Shown: positions 18,209 through 30,563 of the stretch, piece after piece
Position numbering within the stretch: position 1 is the stretch's first letter
Layout of the letters: each line of letters opens with the position of its first letter
Assembly: GCF_034350045.1 (NCBI RefSeq)
Contig: NZ_CP133781.1
Location: 3,130,001-3,194,000 of the forward strand
Source: Pseudomonas sp. CCI4.2
GTDB taxonomy: Bacteria > Pseudomonadota > Gammaproteobacteria > Pseudomonadales > Pseudomonadaceae
DNA: 64,000 bases
Direction: 5' to 3'
The notes under the pieces: generated by a model
Told to the model about the DNA's origin: nothing
Database searches by the model: none
What the model saw: only the letters and a program-made list of their open reading frames with translations
Position numbers and translations under genes: made by a program

Positions 18209-19726
18209 ATGAGCAACACTCCGATTATTGGTCACTACATCAACGGCCACGTGCTCACCGGCTCGGGTCAAAACGACGCCAGCGAGCGTTTCAGCAATGT
18301 GTTCAACCCCGCCACTGGCAAGGTGCAGGCGAAAGTCGCGCTGGCCGGTGTGAAAACCGTGGATGAGGCCGTGGCTTCTGCATTGGCGGCGTTTCCGGCC
18401 TGGGCTGATCAGTCTTCGCTGCGCCGCGCCCGGGTGATGTTCAAATTCAAAGAGCTGCTGGATCAACACCATGATGAGCTGGCAGCGATCATCAGCCGCG
18501 AACACGGCAAAGTGTTTTCCGACGCCAAAGGTGAAGTCACACGCGGAATCGAAATCGTCGAATTTGCCTGTGGTGCGCCGAGCCTGTTGAAAACCGATTA
18601 CAGCGATAACATCGGTGGCGGCATCGACAATTGGAACCTGCGCCAACCGTTGGGTGTTTGTGCCGGGGTCACGCCGTTCAACTTCCCGGTTATGGTGCCG
18701 CTGTGGATGATTCCCATGGCCTTGGTCACGGGTAATACCTTCATTCTCAAACCCTCTGAACGCGACCCTTCGGCCAGCTTGTTGATGGCGCGTCTGCTCA
18801 GCGATGCCGGGTTGCCAGACGGTGTGTTCAACGTGGTTCAGGGCGATAAGACTGCCGTTGATGCCTTGCTGCAACACCCGGACATCGAAGCTATCTCGTT
18901 TGTCGGTTCGACGCCGATTGCCGAATACATCTACCAGCAGGGCACGTCGCGGGGCAAGCGTGTGCAAGCCTTGGGCGGTGCCAAAAACCACATGATCGTC
19001 ATGCCTGACGCCGACCTCGATCAGGCCGCCGATGCTTTGATCGGTGCGGCCTACGGTTCCGCCGGCGAGCGCTGCATGGCGATTTCCATCGCGGTGGCGG
19101 TCGGTGACGTCGGCGACCAACTGATCGAAAAACTGCTGCCGCGCATCGACCAACTCAAGGTTGGCAATGGCATGCAACGCGACATTGACATGGGGCCGCT
19201 GGTGACTGGCGAGCACAAAGCCAAAGTCTTGGGGTTTATCGATCAAGGGGTAGAGCAGGGTGCCCAGCTGATTGTCGATGGCCGTGACTTCAGCGTGCCG
19301 GGTTCAGAAGAAGGTTTCTTCGTCGGCGCCACGCTGTTCGATAACGTCACCCCTGACATGACTATTTATAAGCAGGAAATTTTCGGTCCGGTGCTGGGCA
19401 TTGTTCGGGTGCCGGATTTCGCCAGCGCCGTGGCGTTGATCAACGCTCATGAGTTCGGTAACGGCGTGTCGTGCTTCACCAGTGATGGCGGCATTGCCCG
19501 TGCCTTTGCTCGCACGATCAAGGTCGGCATGGTCGGGATCAACGTTCCGATCCCGGTGCCGATGGCCTGGCATTCGTTCGGCGGTTGGAAGCGCTCGTTG
19601 TTCGGCGATCACCATGCGTATGGCGAAGAAGGCATGCGCTTTTACAGCCGCTACAAAAGTGTGATGCAGCGCTGGCCAGACAGCATCGTCAAAGGCCCGG
19701 AGTTCGGTATGCCCACTGCTAAATAA
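18209..19726 (+). CDS. iolA: Methylmalonate/malonate semialdehyde dehydrogenase
   Basis: This 505-residue CoA-acylating aldehyde dehydrogenase has the [12 protein letters not shown] segment, the catalytic cysteine in [10 protein letters not shown] and the MMSDH signature near the C-terminus ([21 protein letters not shown]). It turns malonic semialdehyde into acetyl-CoA and CO2 at the end of inositol breakdown. A paralogue for valine catabolism (mmsA) is usual in Pseudomonas; the placement here assigns this copy to inositol. ATG 18209 with GAGGAA upstream is chosen over an earlier frame start that would overlap iolB. Confidence 0.93.
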   Translation: MSNTPIIGHYINGHVLTGSGQNDASERFSNVFNPATGKVQAKVALAGVKTVDEAVASALAAFPAWADQSSLRRARVMFKFKELLDQHHDELAAIISREHGKVFSDAKGEVTRGIEIVEFACGAPSLLKTDYSDNIGGGIDNWNLRQPLGVCAGVTPFNFPVMVPLWMIPMALVTGNTFILKPSERDPSASLLMARLLSDAGLPDGVFNVVQGDKTAVDALLQHPDIEAISFVGSTPIAEYIYQQGTSRGKRVQALGGAKNHMIVMPDADLDQAADALIGAAYGSAGERCMAISIAVAVGDVGDQLIEKLLPRIDQLKVGNGMQRDIDMGPLVTGEHKAKVLGFIDQGVEQGAQLIVDGRDFSVPGSEEGFFVGATLFDNVTPDMTIYKQEIFGPVLGIVRVPDFASAVALINAHEFGNGVSCFTSDGGIARAFARTIKVGMVGINVPIPVPMAWHSFGGWKRSLFGDHHAYGEEGMRFYSRYKSVMQRWPDSIVKGPEFGMPTAK

Positions 19727-19761
19727 CCTCTCACCCGTGTACGTTTAGGAGAATAAAAATA

Positions 19762-20574
19762 ATGAGTCATCCCCTGCGTTTCGCCCTGAATCGTATGGTT
19801 GCCCCACGTCTGTCGCTGCCAGATTTTATTGATCTGGCAGTGACGCTGAACGCCGACGCGATTGAAATCCGCAACGACCTCAAGGGCGTTGAAATCGAGA
19901 ACGGTATGGCGCCTCAGGCCGTGCGTGAACAGTGCGCGGCCCACGGCATTCGGGTGTTGTCGATCAACGCGTTGTACCCGTTCGATGTCTGGGACGACGA
20001 GCGCCGGGCGCAGGCGCTGAAGTTGGCGGCTTATGCCCGGGACTGCGGCGCTGAGGCGTTGGTATTGTGCCCATTCAATGGCCCCACCGATCCGCGGACT
20101 GTCGGTGAGCGGGCGTCGGGATTACGGACTGCATTGAGTGAGCTGGCGCCTATTTTACTCGAGTACGGGATCCTCGGTTTCGTCGAGCCGCTGGGTTTTC
20201 AGCAATGCTCGCTACGGTTTAAGCGCCAGGCGGTGGACGCCATAACCGCCACTGGTGGGCTGGATGTGTTTCGGGTCGTGCATGACACCTTTCACCACCA
20301 TCTGGCGAATGAAAAAGAGTTTTTCGCGGACCTCACCGGGTTGGTGCACATCTCCGGTGTCGAAGACGGCGACGTACCGCTGCCAGATATTCGCGACGGG
20401 CACCGGGTGCTGGTGGGTGAGGGCGATATTCTCGGCAATTCGATGCAGATTGATCGGTTGCTTAGCGATGGCTACACGGGGCACCTGTCCTTCGAGCCCT
20501 TCGCTGACAGCGTGCATGAGTTGGATGATATTCAGCAGGCCGTCTCGGCGAGCATGGCTTATTTAAAGCGTTGA
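19762..20574 (+). CDS. IolI-like sugar isomerase (TIM barrel)
   Basis: This 270-residue xylose-isomerase-like TIM-barrel protein ([18 protein letters not shown] near the start, GFVEPLGFQ and [10 protein letters not shown] in the middle, [10 protein letters not shown] at the end) has conserved Glu, His and Asp suited to a divalent metal. It probably interconverts inososes, as IolI does, but the residues seen do not separate IolI from hydroxypyruvate-isomerase-like relatives. TAGGAG lies upstream. A REP palindrome directly after the stop separates it from iolD. Confidence 0.75.
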   Translation: MSHPLRFALNRMVAPRLSLPDFIDLAVTLNADAIEIRNDLKGVEIENGMAPQAVREQCAAHGIRVLSINALYPFDVWDDERRAQALKLAAYARDCGAEALVLCPFNGPTDPRTVGERASGLRTALSELAPILLEYGILGFVEPLGFQQCSLRFKRQAVDAITATGGLDVFRVVHDTFHHHLANEKEFFADLTGLVHISGVEDGDVPLPDIRDGHRVLVGEGDILGNSMQIDRLLSDGYTGHLSFEPFADSVHELDDIQQAVSASMAYLKR

Positions 20575-20580
20575 ATGTGC

Positions 20581-20644
20581 GGGCCTCTTCGCAGGCAAGC
20601 CTGCTCCCACAGAGGTGTGTGCAGGCTTGCCTGCGAAGAGGCCC
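20581..20644. repeat. REP doublet inside the iol operon
   Basis: Arms at 20581-20604 and 20621-20644 are perfect 24-base reverse complements with a 16-base spacer. They would form a strong RNA hairpin between the iolI-like gene and iolD. The arms carry the common Pseudomonas core ttcgcaggcaagcctgc. Confidence 0.9.
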
Positions 20645-20665
20645 ATGGGACAAAGGGAATCAAAC

Positions 20666-23651
<2,986 letters not shown>

Positions 23652-23661
23652 CACATTTTCA

Positions 23662-23722
23662 AGGAGCCAACTTGTTGGCGAAGCGATTCATCAGCCAATC
23701 GCCAACAAGACGGTATCTACAG
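23662..23722. repeat. REP-type palindrome after iolG
   Basis: Arms cttgttggcga (23671-23681) and tcgccaacaag (23699-23709) pair exactly. They are followed by a tctacaggg end typical of Pseudomonas REP elements. The element sits between iolG and the iolH-like gene. Confidence 0.7.
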
Positions 23723-23767
23723 GGATTTCACGTGAGTTGAGCAATGGTTTCATGAAGGAGAACAATA

Positions 23768-24628
23768 ATGCGCATTGCACTGGACCCTTACATGTACCGC
23801 CATCTGTCACTCGGGCAGATGGTCGATAAAGTCGCCGCGCTGGGCTACGAACACATTGAGCTGTCGCCCCGCGAAGACTTTCTGCCCTTCTATAAATACC
23901 CCCGCGTTGATCGGGCGCGGATCAAAGAGTTTCGCAAAGCCTTGAGCGACGCCGGGGTCAATCTCTCGTCATTGTTACCGCTCTATCACTGGGCCGATGC
24001 CGACGAAGAGCTGCGCAACGCCGCTGTGCGCAATTGGAAGCGTGCGATCCAAGTCGCCGTGGAAATGGACTGCCCGCTAATCAACACTGAGTTCAGCGGC
24101 CAGTCCAATAATGCATTGGTCTGTGAAAACCAGTTTATGAAATCCATGGACGAACTGATGCCGATCTTCGAGCGCGAAGGCGTGAAGCTGGACATCCAGG
24201 CGCACCCCTACGATTTTTGCGAGCGCAACAACGAATCCGTAGACATCCTCCGTGGCCTGGATTGTGACTGGATCAACTACCTGTATGCCGCGCCGCACAC
24301 CTTCTTCTATGACGACGGCAAAGGTGACATCGCCTCAATGCTCCGCTACGCAGGCGAAAAGCTCACTCATGTGATCATCGCCGACACCTACAACCACCGC
24401 GCCTCTTCGGGTCTACGCTATATCGTCAACCCGCCGGGCGTTACGGCCACGGTGCATCAACATTTGGACATAGGGCAGGGCGATGTGGATTGGCCGGCGT
24501 TCTTTTCAACCCTGCGCGACATCAAGTTCGACGGCATCGCCACCGTCTCGGTGTTTGCCTGGGAAGAGCGTGCCGACGAATCCAGCCGCTTCATGCTGGA
24601 ACGGGTGAGAAGCGAGTTGATCAGATAA
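23768..24628 (+). CDS. Sugar phosphate isomerase/epimerase, IolH-like
   Basis: This 286-residue TIM-barrel protein begins [26 protein letters not shown] and has metal-type residues in [29 protein letters not shown] and [11 protein letters not shown]. It belongs with IolH and other xylose-isomerase-like enzymes. Its role in inositol metabolism is inferred only from its place in the operon; it may act on an inositol isomer. GAAGGAG lies upstream of the ATG. Confidence 0.72.
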   Translation: MRIALDPYMYRHLSLGQMVDKVAALGYEHIELSPREDFLPFYKYPRVDRARIKEFRKALSDAGVNLSSLLPLYHWADADEELRNAAVRNWKRAIQVAVEMDCPLINTEFSGQSNNALVCENQFMKSMDELMPIFEREGVKLDIQAHPYDFCERNNESVDILRGLDCDWINYLYAAPHTFFYDDGKGDIASMLRYAGEKLTHVIIADTYNHRASSGLRYIVNPPGVTATVHQHLDIGQGDVDWPAFFSTLRDIKFDGIATVSVFAWEERADESSRFMLERVRSELIR

Positions 24629-24650
24629 GCACACTGAAACTGCCTTGAGG

Positions 24651-24774
24651 CTGTGGGAGCGAATTCATTCGCGAATGCCAAGACTCGGTGGCGACGGGTA
24701 CACCGCTTTCGTCGGCAAGCCCACAGGACACATTGAACACTCAAACTGTGGAAGCAGGCTTGCCTGCGAAGATT
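24651..24774. repeat. Cluster of three REP fragments
   Basis: A REP head (gtgggagcgaattcattcgc) at 24653, a REP end in the opposite sense around 24706-24726, and a third unit with gcaggcttgcctgcgaag at about 24754-24771 fill the gap before the next gene. Confidence 0.75.
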
Positions 24775-24808
24775 ACGGCGTAAATATTTTGAATCAGAGG
24801 ACCTTTAA

Positions 24809-25828
24809 ATGCGTATTGGATTAGTCGGATATGGCAAAGGTGGGCGCTATTTTCACGCGCCGTTGATCGCCAGCTTGCCGGGTGCCAGTTTTGTCGGCGT
24901 CGTTACCCGTTCCCCGGAGCGGCGCCTGGAGTTGGCGCAGGACTACCCCAACGTCCTGGCGTTCGACACGCTGGCGGCGCTGGTCGGCAACGGCGTGGAT
25001 GCAGTGGTGATTTCCACGCCATTGGCCTCGCGACGGGCACTGATTCTCGAAGCCATCGAACTGGGCGTGGCCGTGGTCAGCGATAAGCCGTTCGCCAACG
25101 ACGCGGCTCAGGCCCGGGAGTTGGTCGAGGCCGCTGAGCGATGCGGTGTGCTGCTGAGCGTGTATCAAAACCGTCGCTGGGATTCGGATTTCCTGACCGT
25201 CCGCAAACTGATCAATAACGGCGTGCTGGGCGACATCACGCGTTTTGAATCCCGAGTGGAACGTTATTCACCTAAATCCGTGGGCAAGGTCAGCGGCGGT
25301 GGAATGCTTCGCGATTTAGGCAGTCACTTGGTAGATCAGGCCCTCTTGTTGTTCGGTCCTGTGTCACGGGTGTACGCCGAACTGGACTTTTCAACCTCAG
25401 ACAAAGAACTCGATCACGGGTTTTTTGTGTCGCTGACCCACGCCAGTGGCGTGGTTTCGCACCTCTGGGGCAGCTGTTTGCAAAACTGTCCGGGGCCGCG
25501 TTTCAGGGTCAGCGGCTCAGCAGGTTGCTACAGCGTGGAAGGGTTAGACGGGCAGGAAGCTTCAACCTTAGCTGGGCTGTCACCGAAAAGCGAAGGTGAT
25601 AACTGGGGCGTTGAAGAACATCGCCGCTGGGGCTGGTTCGAACAGGGCGAACAGCGCGAACGTATTCCTTCCGAACGTGGCTGCTGGAACGAGTTTTATC
25701 GGCAGTTGCAGGACGCGGTTGCAGGTAAAGGCAATAACCCGGTGGACGCGCGCGATGCAGTGGCGTCAGCCGTGGTGCTGGACGCGGCGCGAGCGAGTGC
25801 CGAGTCAGGCACGGTAATTAAGCTGTAG
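24809..25828 (+). CDS. Gfo/Idh/MocA-family oxidoreductase
   Basis: This 339-residue protein has an N-terminal Rossmann domain (MRIGLVGYGKGGRYFHAPL), the lysine motif VVSDKPFANDA and a DLGSHLVDQALLLFG segment typical of the family. It is a second oxidoreductase of the IolG type in the locus, with no more than moderate similarity to iolG. It may use scyllo-inositol or another isomer (compare IolW/IolX in Bacillus); the substrate is not proven. It lies between REP elements, just before the transporter genes. Confidence 0.8.
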   Translation: MRIGLVGYGKGGRYFHAPLIASLPGASFVGVVTRSPERRLELAQDYPNVLAFDTLAALVGNGVDAVVISTPLASRRALILEAIELGVAVVSDKPFANDAAQARELVEAAERCGVLLSVYQNRRWDSDFLTVRKLINNGVLGDITRFESRVERYSPKSVGKVSGGGMLRDLGSHLVDQALLLFGPVSRVYAELDFSTSDKELDHGFFVSLTHASGVVSHLWGSCLQNCPGPRFRVSGSAGCYSVEGLDGQEASTLAGLSPKSEGDNWGVEEHRRWGWFEQGEQRERIPSERGCWNEFYRQLQDAVAGKGNNPVDARDAVASAVVLDAARASAESGTVIKL

Positions 25829-25837
25829 GCGAACCCT

Positions 25838-25911
25838 GTAGGAGCGAACGTGTTCGCGAGGCGATGAACCTGATGCGCCACATCAGCCTTCGCGCCAACA
25901 CGTTGGCGCCT
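25838..25911. repeat. REP doublet before the inositol transporter
   Basis: A REP unit (tgtaggagcgaacgtgttcg) starts at 25838, and its inverted partner (cgcgccaacacgttggcgcc) ends at 25910. The pair separates the oxidoreductase from the transporter promoter region. Confidence 0.75.
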
Positions 25912-25968
25912 AAAGAGGTGCAAGTCAGTAGCGTAAAAATAGAAAAGAATTCTAAAAGCAGTTGATAT

Positions 25969-25982
25969 AGAAATTATTTTCT
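25969..25982. promoter_or_regulatory. Possible second IolR site before the transporter
   Basis: AGAA ATTATT TTCT is a dyad with the same 4-6-4 spacing as the IolR site at 14304 but with A/T in place of the outer G/C. It lies in an AT-rich stretch about 57 bases upstream of the binding-protein gene. Weak evidence. Confidence 0.35.
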
Positions 25983-26038
25983 AATAGAGTCGTTCCAAGT
26001 TATCCATACAACTACAAAAACGTGGAGACAGACCGATC

Positions 26039-26965
26039 ATGAACACCCCTATCCGTTTCACTTCTCTTGCCTTGTCACTTATGTTCGTCAGCGGCGTTGC
26101 CTTGGCCGATATGAAAATCGGCGTGAGCATGTCGCAGTTCGATGACACCTGGCTGACCTACCTGCGCGAAGACATGGCCACCAAAGCCAAGTCCATGCCT
26201 GACGGTGTGTCGCTGCAGTTTGTGGATGGTCGTGCTGACGTGAACAAGCAGTTGAGTGATGTACAAGCCCTGATAAACCAGAAAGTGGATGCACTGATCG
26301 TCAACCCGGTCGATACCGCCGGTACCGCGAAGATTACTCAGGCTGCCGTCGCGGCAGGTATTCCGTTGGTGTACGTCAATCGCCGTCCAGATGATCTCCA
26401 CCTGCCTAAGGGCGTGATTACTGTGGCCTCCAATGACGAAGAGGCCGGCAAGTTGCAGATGCAGTACTTGGCCGACAAGATGGGTGGCAAGGGCAGTATC
26501 GTGATTCTGTTGGGCGACTTATCAAATAACTCCACGAAAGGTCGCACCGATGGAGTCAAAGAAATTCTGAAAAAATACCCAAATATCAAGATAGACCAAG
26601 AACAAAGTGGCACGTGGTCACGGCAAAAAGGGATGGACCTGACCAACGACTGGATCACCCAGGGCAAAAAATTCGACGCGGTGGTCGCCAACAATGACGA
26701 AATGGCCATCGGTGCGTCCATGGCGTTGAAGCAGGCGGGCGTTGCCAAGGGTAGCGTGATGATTGCCGGTGTCGACGGCACGCCGGATGGCTTGAATGCG
26801 ATTACCAAGGGTGACCTTACGGTATCTGTATTCCAGGATGCCAAAGGTCAGGCCGATGGTGCCCTGGATGCCGCTGTGAAGATGGCCAAGAAAGAACCGG
26901 TCGAACAGTCGGTCTGGGTGCCCTATCGCCTGATCACCCCGGAAAACGTTGCTTCGTTCAAATAA
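26039..26965 (+). CDS. ibpA: Inositol ABC transporter, periplasmic binding protein
   Basis: This 308-residue protein has a signal peptide (LALSLMFVSGVALA) and a ribose-type periplasmic binding fold: KIGVSMSQFDDTWLTYL, NPVDTAGTAKITQAAVAAGIP, VANNDEMAIGA and IAGVDGTPDGLNAI. It delivers inositol to the permease. Assignment to inositol rests on position beside the iol genes and on similarity in pattern to IbpA. GTGGAGACAGACCG lies upstream. Confidence 0.85.
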   Translation: MNTPIRFTSLALSLMFVSGVALADMKIGVSMSQFDDTWLTYLREDMATKAKSMPDGVSLQFVDGRADVNKQLSDVQALINQKVDALIVNPVDTAGTAKITQAAVAAGIPLVYVNRRPDDLHLPKGVITVASNDEEAGKLQMQYLADKMGGKGSIVILLGDLSNNSTKGRTDGVKEILKKYPNIKIDQEQSGTWSRQKGMDLTNDWITQGKKFDAVVANNDEMAIGASMALKQAGVAKGSVMIAGVDGTPDGLNAITKGDLTVSVFQDAKGQADGALDAAVKMAKKEPVEQSVWVPYRLITPENVASFK

Positions 26966-27013
26966 CAGAATCATCTCTTTCTATAACAAGAATGTCGCGA
27001 GAGGATTTGTCAC

Positions 27014-28585
27014 ATGTTCACTTCTGGTACGACTCCAAGTAACGCCACGCCCGATGTGTTGGCGGGCGCTGCCGCGATGGACACTGTCGACACGCCGTAT
27101 CTGCTGGAAATAGTCAATGTCAGCAAAGGCTTTCCCGGCGTGGTGGCCTTGTCCAATGTGCAGCTTCGCGTGCGCCCCGGTTCAGTGCTGGCGTTAATGG
27201 GCGAAAACGGCGCGGGCAAGTCCACGCTGATGAAAATCATTGCCGGCATCTACCAGCCCGATGAAGGCGAGATACGTTTGCGTGGCAAGCCGATCAGCTT
27301 TGAAACTCCGCTGGCGGCGTTGCAAGCGGGGATCGCGATGATCCATCAAGAACTTAACTTGATGCCACACATGAGCATCGCCGAAAACATCTGGATCGGC
27401 CGCGAACAGCTCAATGGTCTGCACATGGTCGACCATAAAGAAATGTACCGCTGCACGGCAGACTTGCTCCAACGCCTGCGGATCAAACTTGAACCGCAGG
27501 ATTTGGTAGGCACGCTAAGCATCGCCGAGCGGCAGATGGTCGAAATCGCCAAAGCGGTGTCGTATGACTCAGACGTGTTGATCATGGACGAACCGACCTC
27601 TGCCATCACTGAAACAGAAGTCGCCCACTTGTTCTCGATCATTGCTGACTTGAAGGCTCAGGGTAAGGGCATCATCTACATCACCCATAAAATGAACGAA
27701 GTGTTCAGCATCGCCGATGAAGTCGCTGTGTTCCGCGACGGTGCCTACATCGGCTTGCAACGCGCCGACAGCATGGACGGTGACAGTCTGGTGTCGATGA
27801 TGGTGGGTCGAGAACTGAGCCAGTTGTTTCCTGAACGTGAAAAACCTTCCGGCAACTTGCTGCTCTCAGTGCGCGATCTGCGTCTGAATGGCGTTTTTGA
27901 GGGCGTTTCATTTGACCTGCACGCCGGGGAAATTCTCGGCATCGCCGGTTTGATGGGCTCAGGACGTACCAATATTGCCGAAACCCTTTTTGGCATTACG
28001 CCCAGCGATGGTGGCGAGATTCAGCTCGACGGCGTCAGCGTACGCATCACCGACCCTAATCTGGCGATCAAAAAAGGCTTCGCCCTGCTGACCGAAGACC
28101 GCAAATTGACTGGCCTGTTTCCGTGCCTGTCGGTGCTGGAAAACATGGAAATGGCCGTCATCCCGCATTACGCAGGTGGTGGTTTTATCAAGCAAAAAGC
28201 CTTGCGTACCTTGTGCGAAGACATGTGTCAGAAGCTCCGGGTAAAAACCCCTTCGCTGGAGCAGTGCATCGATAACCTGTCCGGTGGTAATCAACAGAAG
28301 GCCTTACTCGCCCGTTGGCTGATGACCAATCCGAGGATATTGATTCTCGACGAACCCACCCGCGGCATCGACGTTGGCGCCAAGGTGGAGATCTATCGAT
28401 TGATTACTTTCCTGGCCAGTGAAGGCATGGCGGTGATCATGATTTCTTCGGAGTTGCCCGAGGTCTTGGGCATGAGCGATCGGGTCATGGTCATGCACGA
28501 GGGCGAGATGATGGGCATGCTCGACCGTGGCGAGGCGACCCAAGAGCGAGTGATGCATCTGGCTTCCGGCAATTCGATTCACTAG
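27014..28585 (+). CDS. iatA: Inositol ABC transporter, ATP-binding protein
   Basis: This 523-residue sugar-type ATPase has two nucleotide-binding cassettes. The first has an intact Walker A ([12 protein letters not shown]) and Walker B ([11 protein letters not shown]). The second has the altered P-loop [12 protein letters not shown], as normal for the RbsA/MglA/IatA class, with signature [15 protein letters not shown]. It energises uptake together with the binding protein and permease. AGAGGA lies before the ATG, 48 bases after ibpA. Confidence 0.88.
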   Translation: MFTSGTTPSNATPDVLAGAAAMDTVDTPYLLEIVNVSKGFPGVVALSNVQLRVRPGSVLALMGENGAGKSTLMKIIAGIYQPDEGEIRLRGKPISFETPLAALQAGIAMIHQELNLMPHMSIAENIWIGREQLNGLHMVDHKEMYRCTADLLQRLRIKLEPQDLVGTLSIAERQMVEIAKAVSYDSDVLIMDEPTSAITETEVAHLFSIIADLKAQGKGIIYITHKMNEVFSIADEVAVFRDGAYIGLQRADSMDGDSLVSMMVGRELSQLFPEREKPSGNLLLSVRDLRLNGVFEGVSFDLHAGEILGIAGLMGSGRTNIAETLFGITPSDGGEIQLDGVSVRITDPNLAIKKGFALLTEDRKLTGLFPCLSVLENMEMAVIPHYAGGGFIKQKALRTLCEDMCQKLRVKTPSLEQCIDNLSGGNQQKALLARWLMTNPRILILDEPTRGIDVGAKVEIYRLITFLASEGMAVIMISSELPEVLGMSDRVMVMHEGEMMGMLDRGEATQERVMHLASGNSIH

Positions 28586-28618
28586 CCGGTCGACGCCGCA
28601 GAGAGAGGAGTAACCGCT

Positions 28619-29641
28619 ATGAACGCAATTATTGGCAACAAACCTGTCGCTGTCCCGGCAAGGTCTAAACGGCGTTTGCCTACCGAACTGAGCATTTTGT
28701 TGGTGCTGATCGGTATCGGCCTGGTCTTTGAAGTGTTTGGTTGGATCGTTCGTGATCAGAGCTTTTTGTTCAACTCGCAACGTTTGGTACTGATGATCCT
28801 GCAAGTCTCGATCATCGGTTTGATCGCCATTGGTGTGACCCAAGTCATTATCACCACCGGTATCGATTTGTCCTCCGGTTCGGTATTGGCGCTGTCAGCG
28901 ATGATTGCCGCGAGCCTGGCGCAAAGCTCCGATTACACCCGTGCGGTGTTCCCATCGCTCACTGATTTGCCGGTCTGGATTCCGGTGGCGGTTGGCATGG
29001 GCGTGGGGCTGCTGGCCGGTGCCATTAACGGCAGTATTATCGCCATTACCGGCATTCCGCCCTTTATCGCCACTTTGGGCATGATGGTCTCGGCGCGTGG
29101 CTTGGCGCGCTTCTACACCGCAGGCCAGCCCGTGAGCATGTTGAACGACTCCTACACGGCTATCGGTCAGGGCGCGATGCCGGTCATTATTTTCCTGGCG
29201 ACGGCGGTGGTGTTCCATATCGCCCTGCGCTACACCAAGTACGGCAAATACACCTACGCCATCGGTGGCAACATGCAGGCGGCGCGCACCTCCGGGATCA
29301 ATGTCAAACGGCATTTGATCATTGTCTACAGCATTGCCGGTCTGCTGGCGGGGTTGGCAGGCGTCGTCGCTTCAGCGCGGGCAGCCACCGGGCAAGCCGG
29401 TATGGGCGTGTCCTACGAACTGGATGCGATTGCCGCAGCCGTCATTGGCGGCACCAGCCTGTCAGGGGGGGTAGGGCGTATTACCGGCACGGTCATCGGT
29501 GCTTTGATTCTGGGTGTCATGGCCAGCGGTTTTACGTTTGTTGGTGTCGATGCGTATATCCAGGACATCATCAAGGGCCTGATCATTGTCGTTGCCGTCG
29601 TCATCGACCAATACCGCAACAAACGCAAAATCAAACGTTGA
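28619..29641 (+). CDS. iatP: Inositol ABC transporter, permease
   Basis: This 340-residue membrane protein has about eight to ten hydrophobic segments and the conserved permease loops GIDLSSGSVLALSAM, YAIGGNMQAARTSGI and GGTSLSGGVGRITGTVIGALILGV of the RbsC-type family. It completes the three-part importer encoded downstream of the catabolic genes. AGAGGAG lies directly before the ATG. Confidence 0.88.
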   Translation: MNAIIGNKPVAVPARSKRRLPTELSILLVLIGIGLVFEVFGWIVRDQSFLFNSQRLVLMILQVSIIGLIAIGVTQVIITTGIDLSSGSVLALSAMIAASLAQSSDYTRAVFPSLTDLPVWIPVAVGMGVGLLAGAINGSIIAITGIPPFIATLGMMVSARGLARFYTAGQPVSMLNDSYTAIGQGAMPVIIFLATAVVFHIALRYTKYGKYTYAIGGNMQAARTSGINVKRHLIIVYSIAGLLAGLAGVVASARAATGQAGMGVSYELDAIAAAVIGGTSLSGGVGRITGTVIGALILGVMASGFTFVGVDAYIQDIIKGLIIVVAVVIDQYRNKRKIKR

Positions 29642-29968
29642 TCGCTGAACGTCTCCTGGGGCCAGCCCTGGCCCCTTATACCCGTCGTCCCTCCAGCCCG
29701 GAACTGATGCCTGTTTTCAGGGGTCAGACCGTCACTGATGCGCAAGTCATTGTCCGATCAGTGGTCACTCAAGCCGCTGGGTGACCGGCTTGAGTGACTT
29801 GTTGCGCAAAACTGCTTCAATTATGTTGCTGTGTCCCTACCACGGCCTTAGACTGCCGCCCCTCGTAAATTGAGTGCCAGGTGGCGCTTGGAGACTGTGG
29901 CGCTTTTTCGGCAACGCTGAGTCGCTCCCTAATTCGCCCTAATGCACGTATTTTTTATAGAGAAATCA
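29642..29968. other. Intergenic region after iatP
   Basis: These 327 bases hold the nested hairpin at 29739-29809 and otherwise show no gene or recognised site. Confidence 0.5.
29739..29809 (+). terminator. Nested hairpin after the inositol operon
   Basis: An inner 12-bp perfect stem (29764-29775 with 29787-29798) is enclosed by an outer arm pair, tgcgcaagtca at 29739 and tgacttgttgcgca at 29796, which overlaps it. No long T run follows. It may end or protect the transporter transcript. Confidence 0.55.
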
Positions 29969-30373
29969 ATGACAAAGGACAAGTTGCTGGCGATGCCAGC
30001 CGATGACTACATGAATTCCGAGCAGCACGCCTTCTTCGTTGCGCTGCTGCAATCCATGAAAGTCGAGATCCATGAGCGTATCGATCAAAGCCGTATCGCT
30101 ATCGAAAGCCTGGACACGCCCGCTGACCCTGCCGATGCGGCTTCGGTCGAAGAGGAACGTCACTGGCTGGTCAACATCATTGATCGTGACCAGCGCATGC
30201 TTCCACAACTGGAAATGGCGCTTTCGCGCATTTCCGATGACAGCTTTGGCTGGTGCGACGACAGCGGCGAGGCCATTGGCCTTAAACGCTTGCTGATCAG
30301 CCCGACCACCAAGTACTGCATCGAAGCTCAAGAGCGTCACGAGCAAATCGACAAGCACCAGCGTCAGGCCTGA
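29969..30373 (+). CDS. DksA/TraR-family protein lacking the zinc-finger cysteine pairs
   Basis: This 134-residue protein follows the DksA pattern: coiled-coil N-terminal half (SEQHAFFVALLQSMKVEIHERIDQS), LEMALSRISDDSFGWCDDSGEAIGLKRLL, then YCIEAQERHE. Canonical DksA has two CxxC pairs; here only one cysteine of each pair remains. This is the arrangement of P. aeruginosa DksA2, which works without zinc on RNA polymerase in the stringent response. Start 29969 is preferred over 29942, with AGAGAAA upstream. I see no convincing Zur site nearby. Confidence 0.78.
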   Translation: MTKDKLLAMPADDYMNSEQHAFFVALLQSMKVEIHERIDQSRIAIESLDTPADPADAASVEEERHWLVNIIDRDQRMLPQLEMALSRISDDSFGWCDDSGEAIGLKRLLISPTTKYCIEAQERHEQIDKHQRQA

Positions 30374-30393
30374 TCAGGCCACGGGTTGCTTTA

Positions 30394-30415
30394 CGGGGGC
30401 ATTCAATTGCCCCGG
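30394..30415 (+). terminator. Short hairpin after the DksA-like gene
   Basis: ggggca (30396-30401) can pair with tgcccc (30408-30413) around a 6-base loop, 20 bases after the stop. It is followed by tattt. A weak candidate terminator. Confidence 0.45.
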
Positions 30416-30563
30416 TATTTCCCCCCTCGTTATTTGCTTCACGCGCAGAATATTTATCACGCTGCGCGCTCGCGCCAACGTACAACTAACGACCCATAGC
30501 TAATGGCCAATGTCTGGCGTTTAATGCAGGCATAACAACCAAAAATGCAGATGGGTGACGAAC

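Noticed and set aside
18074..19246. Open frame of 390 codons on the minus strand opposite iolA
   Set aside because: It lies wholly antisense to iolB/iolA, is rich in Arg, His, Gln and Val as expected of a shadow frame in GC-rich DNA, and shows no family motif.
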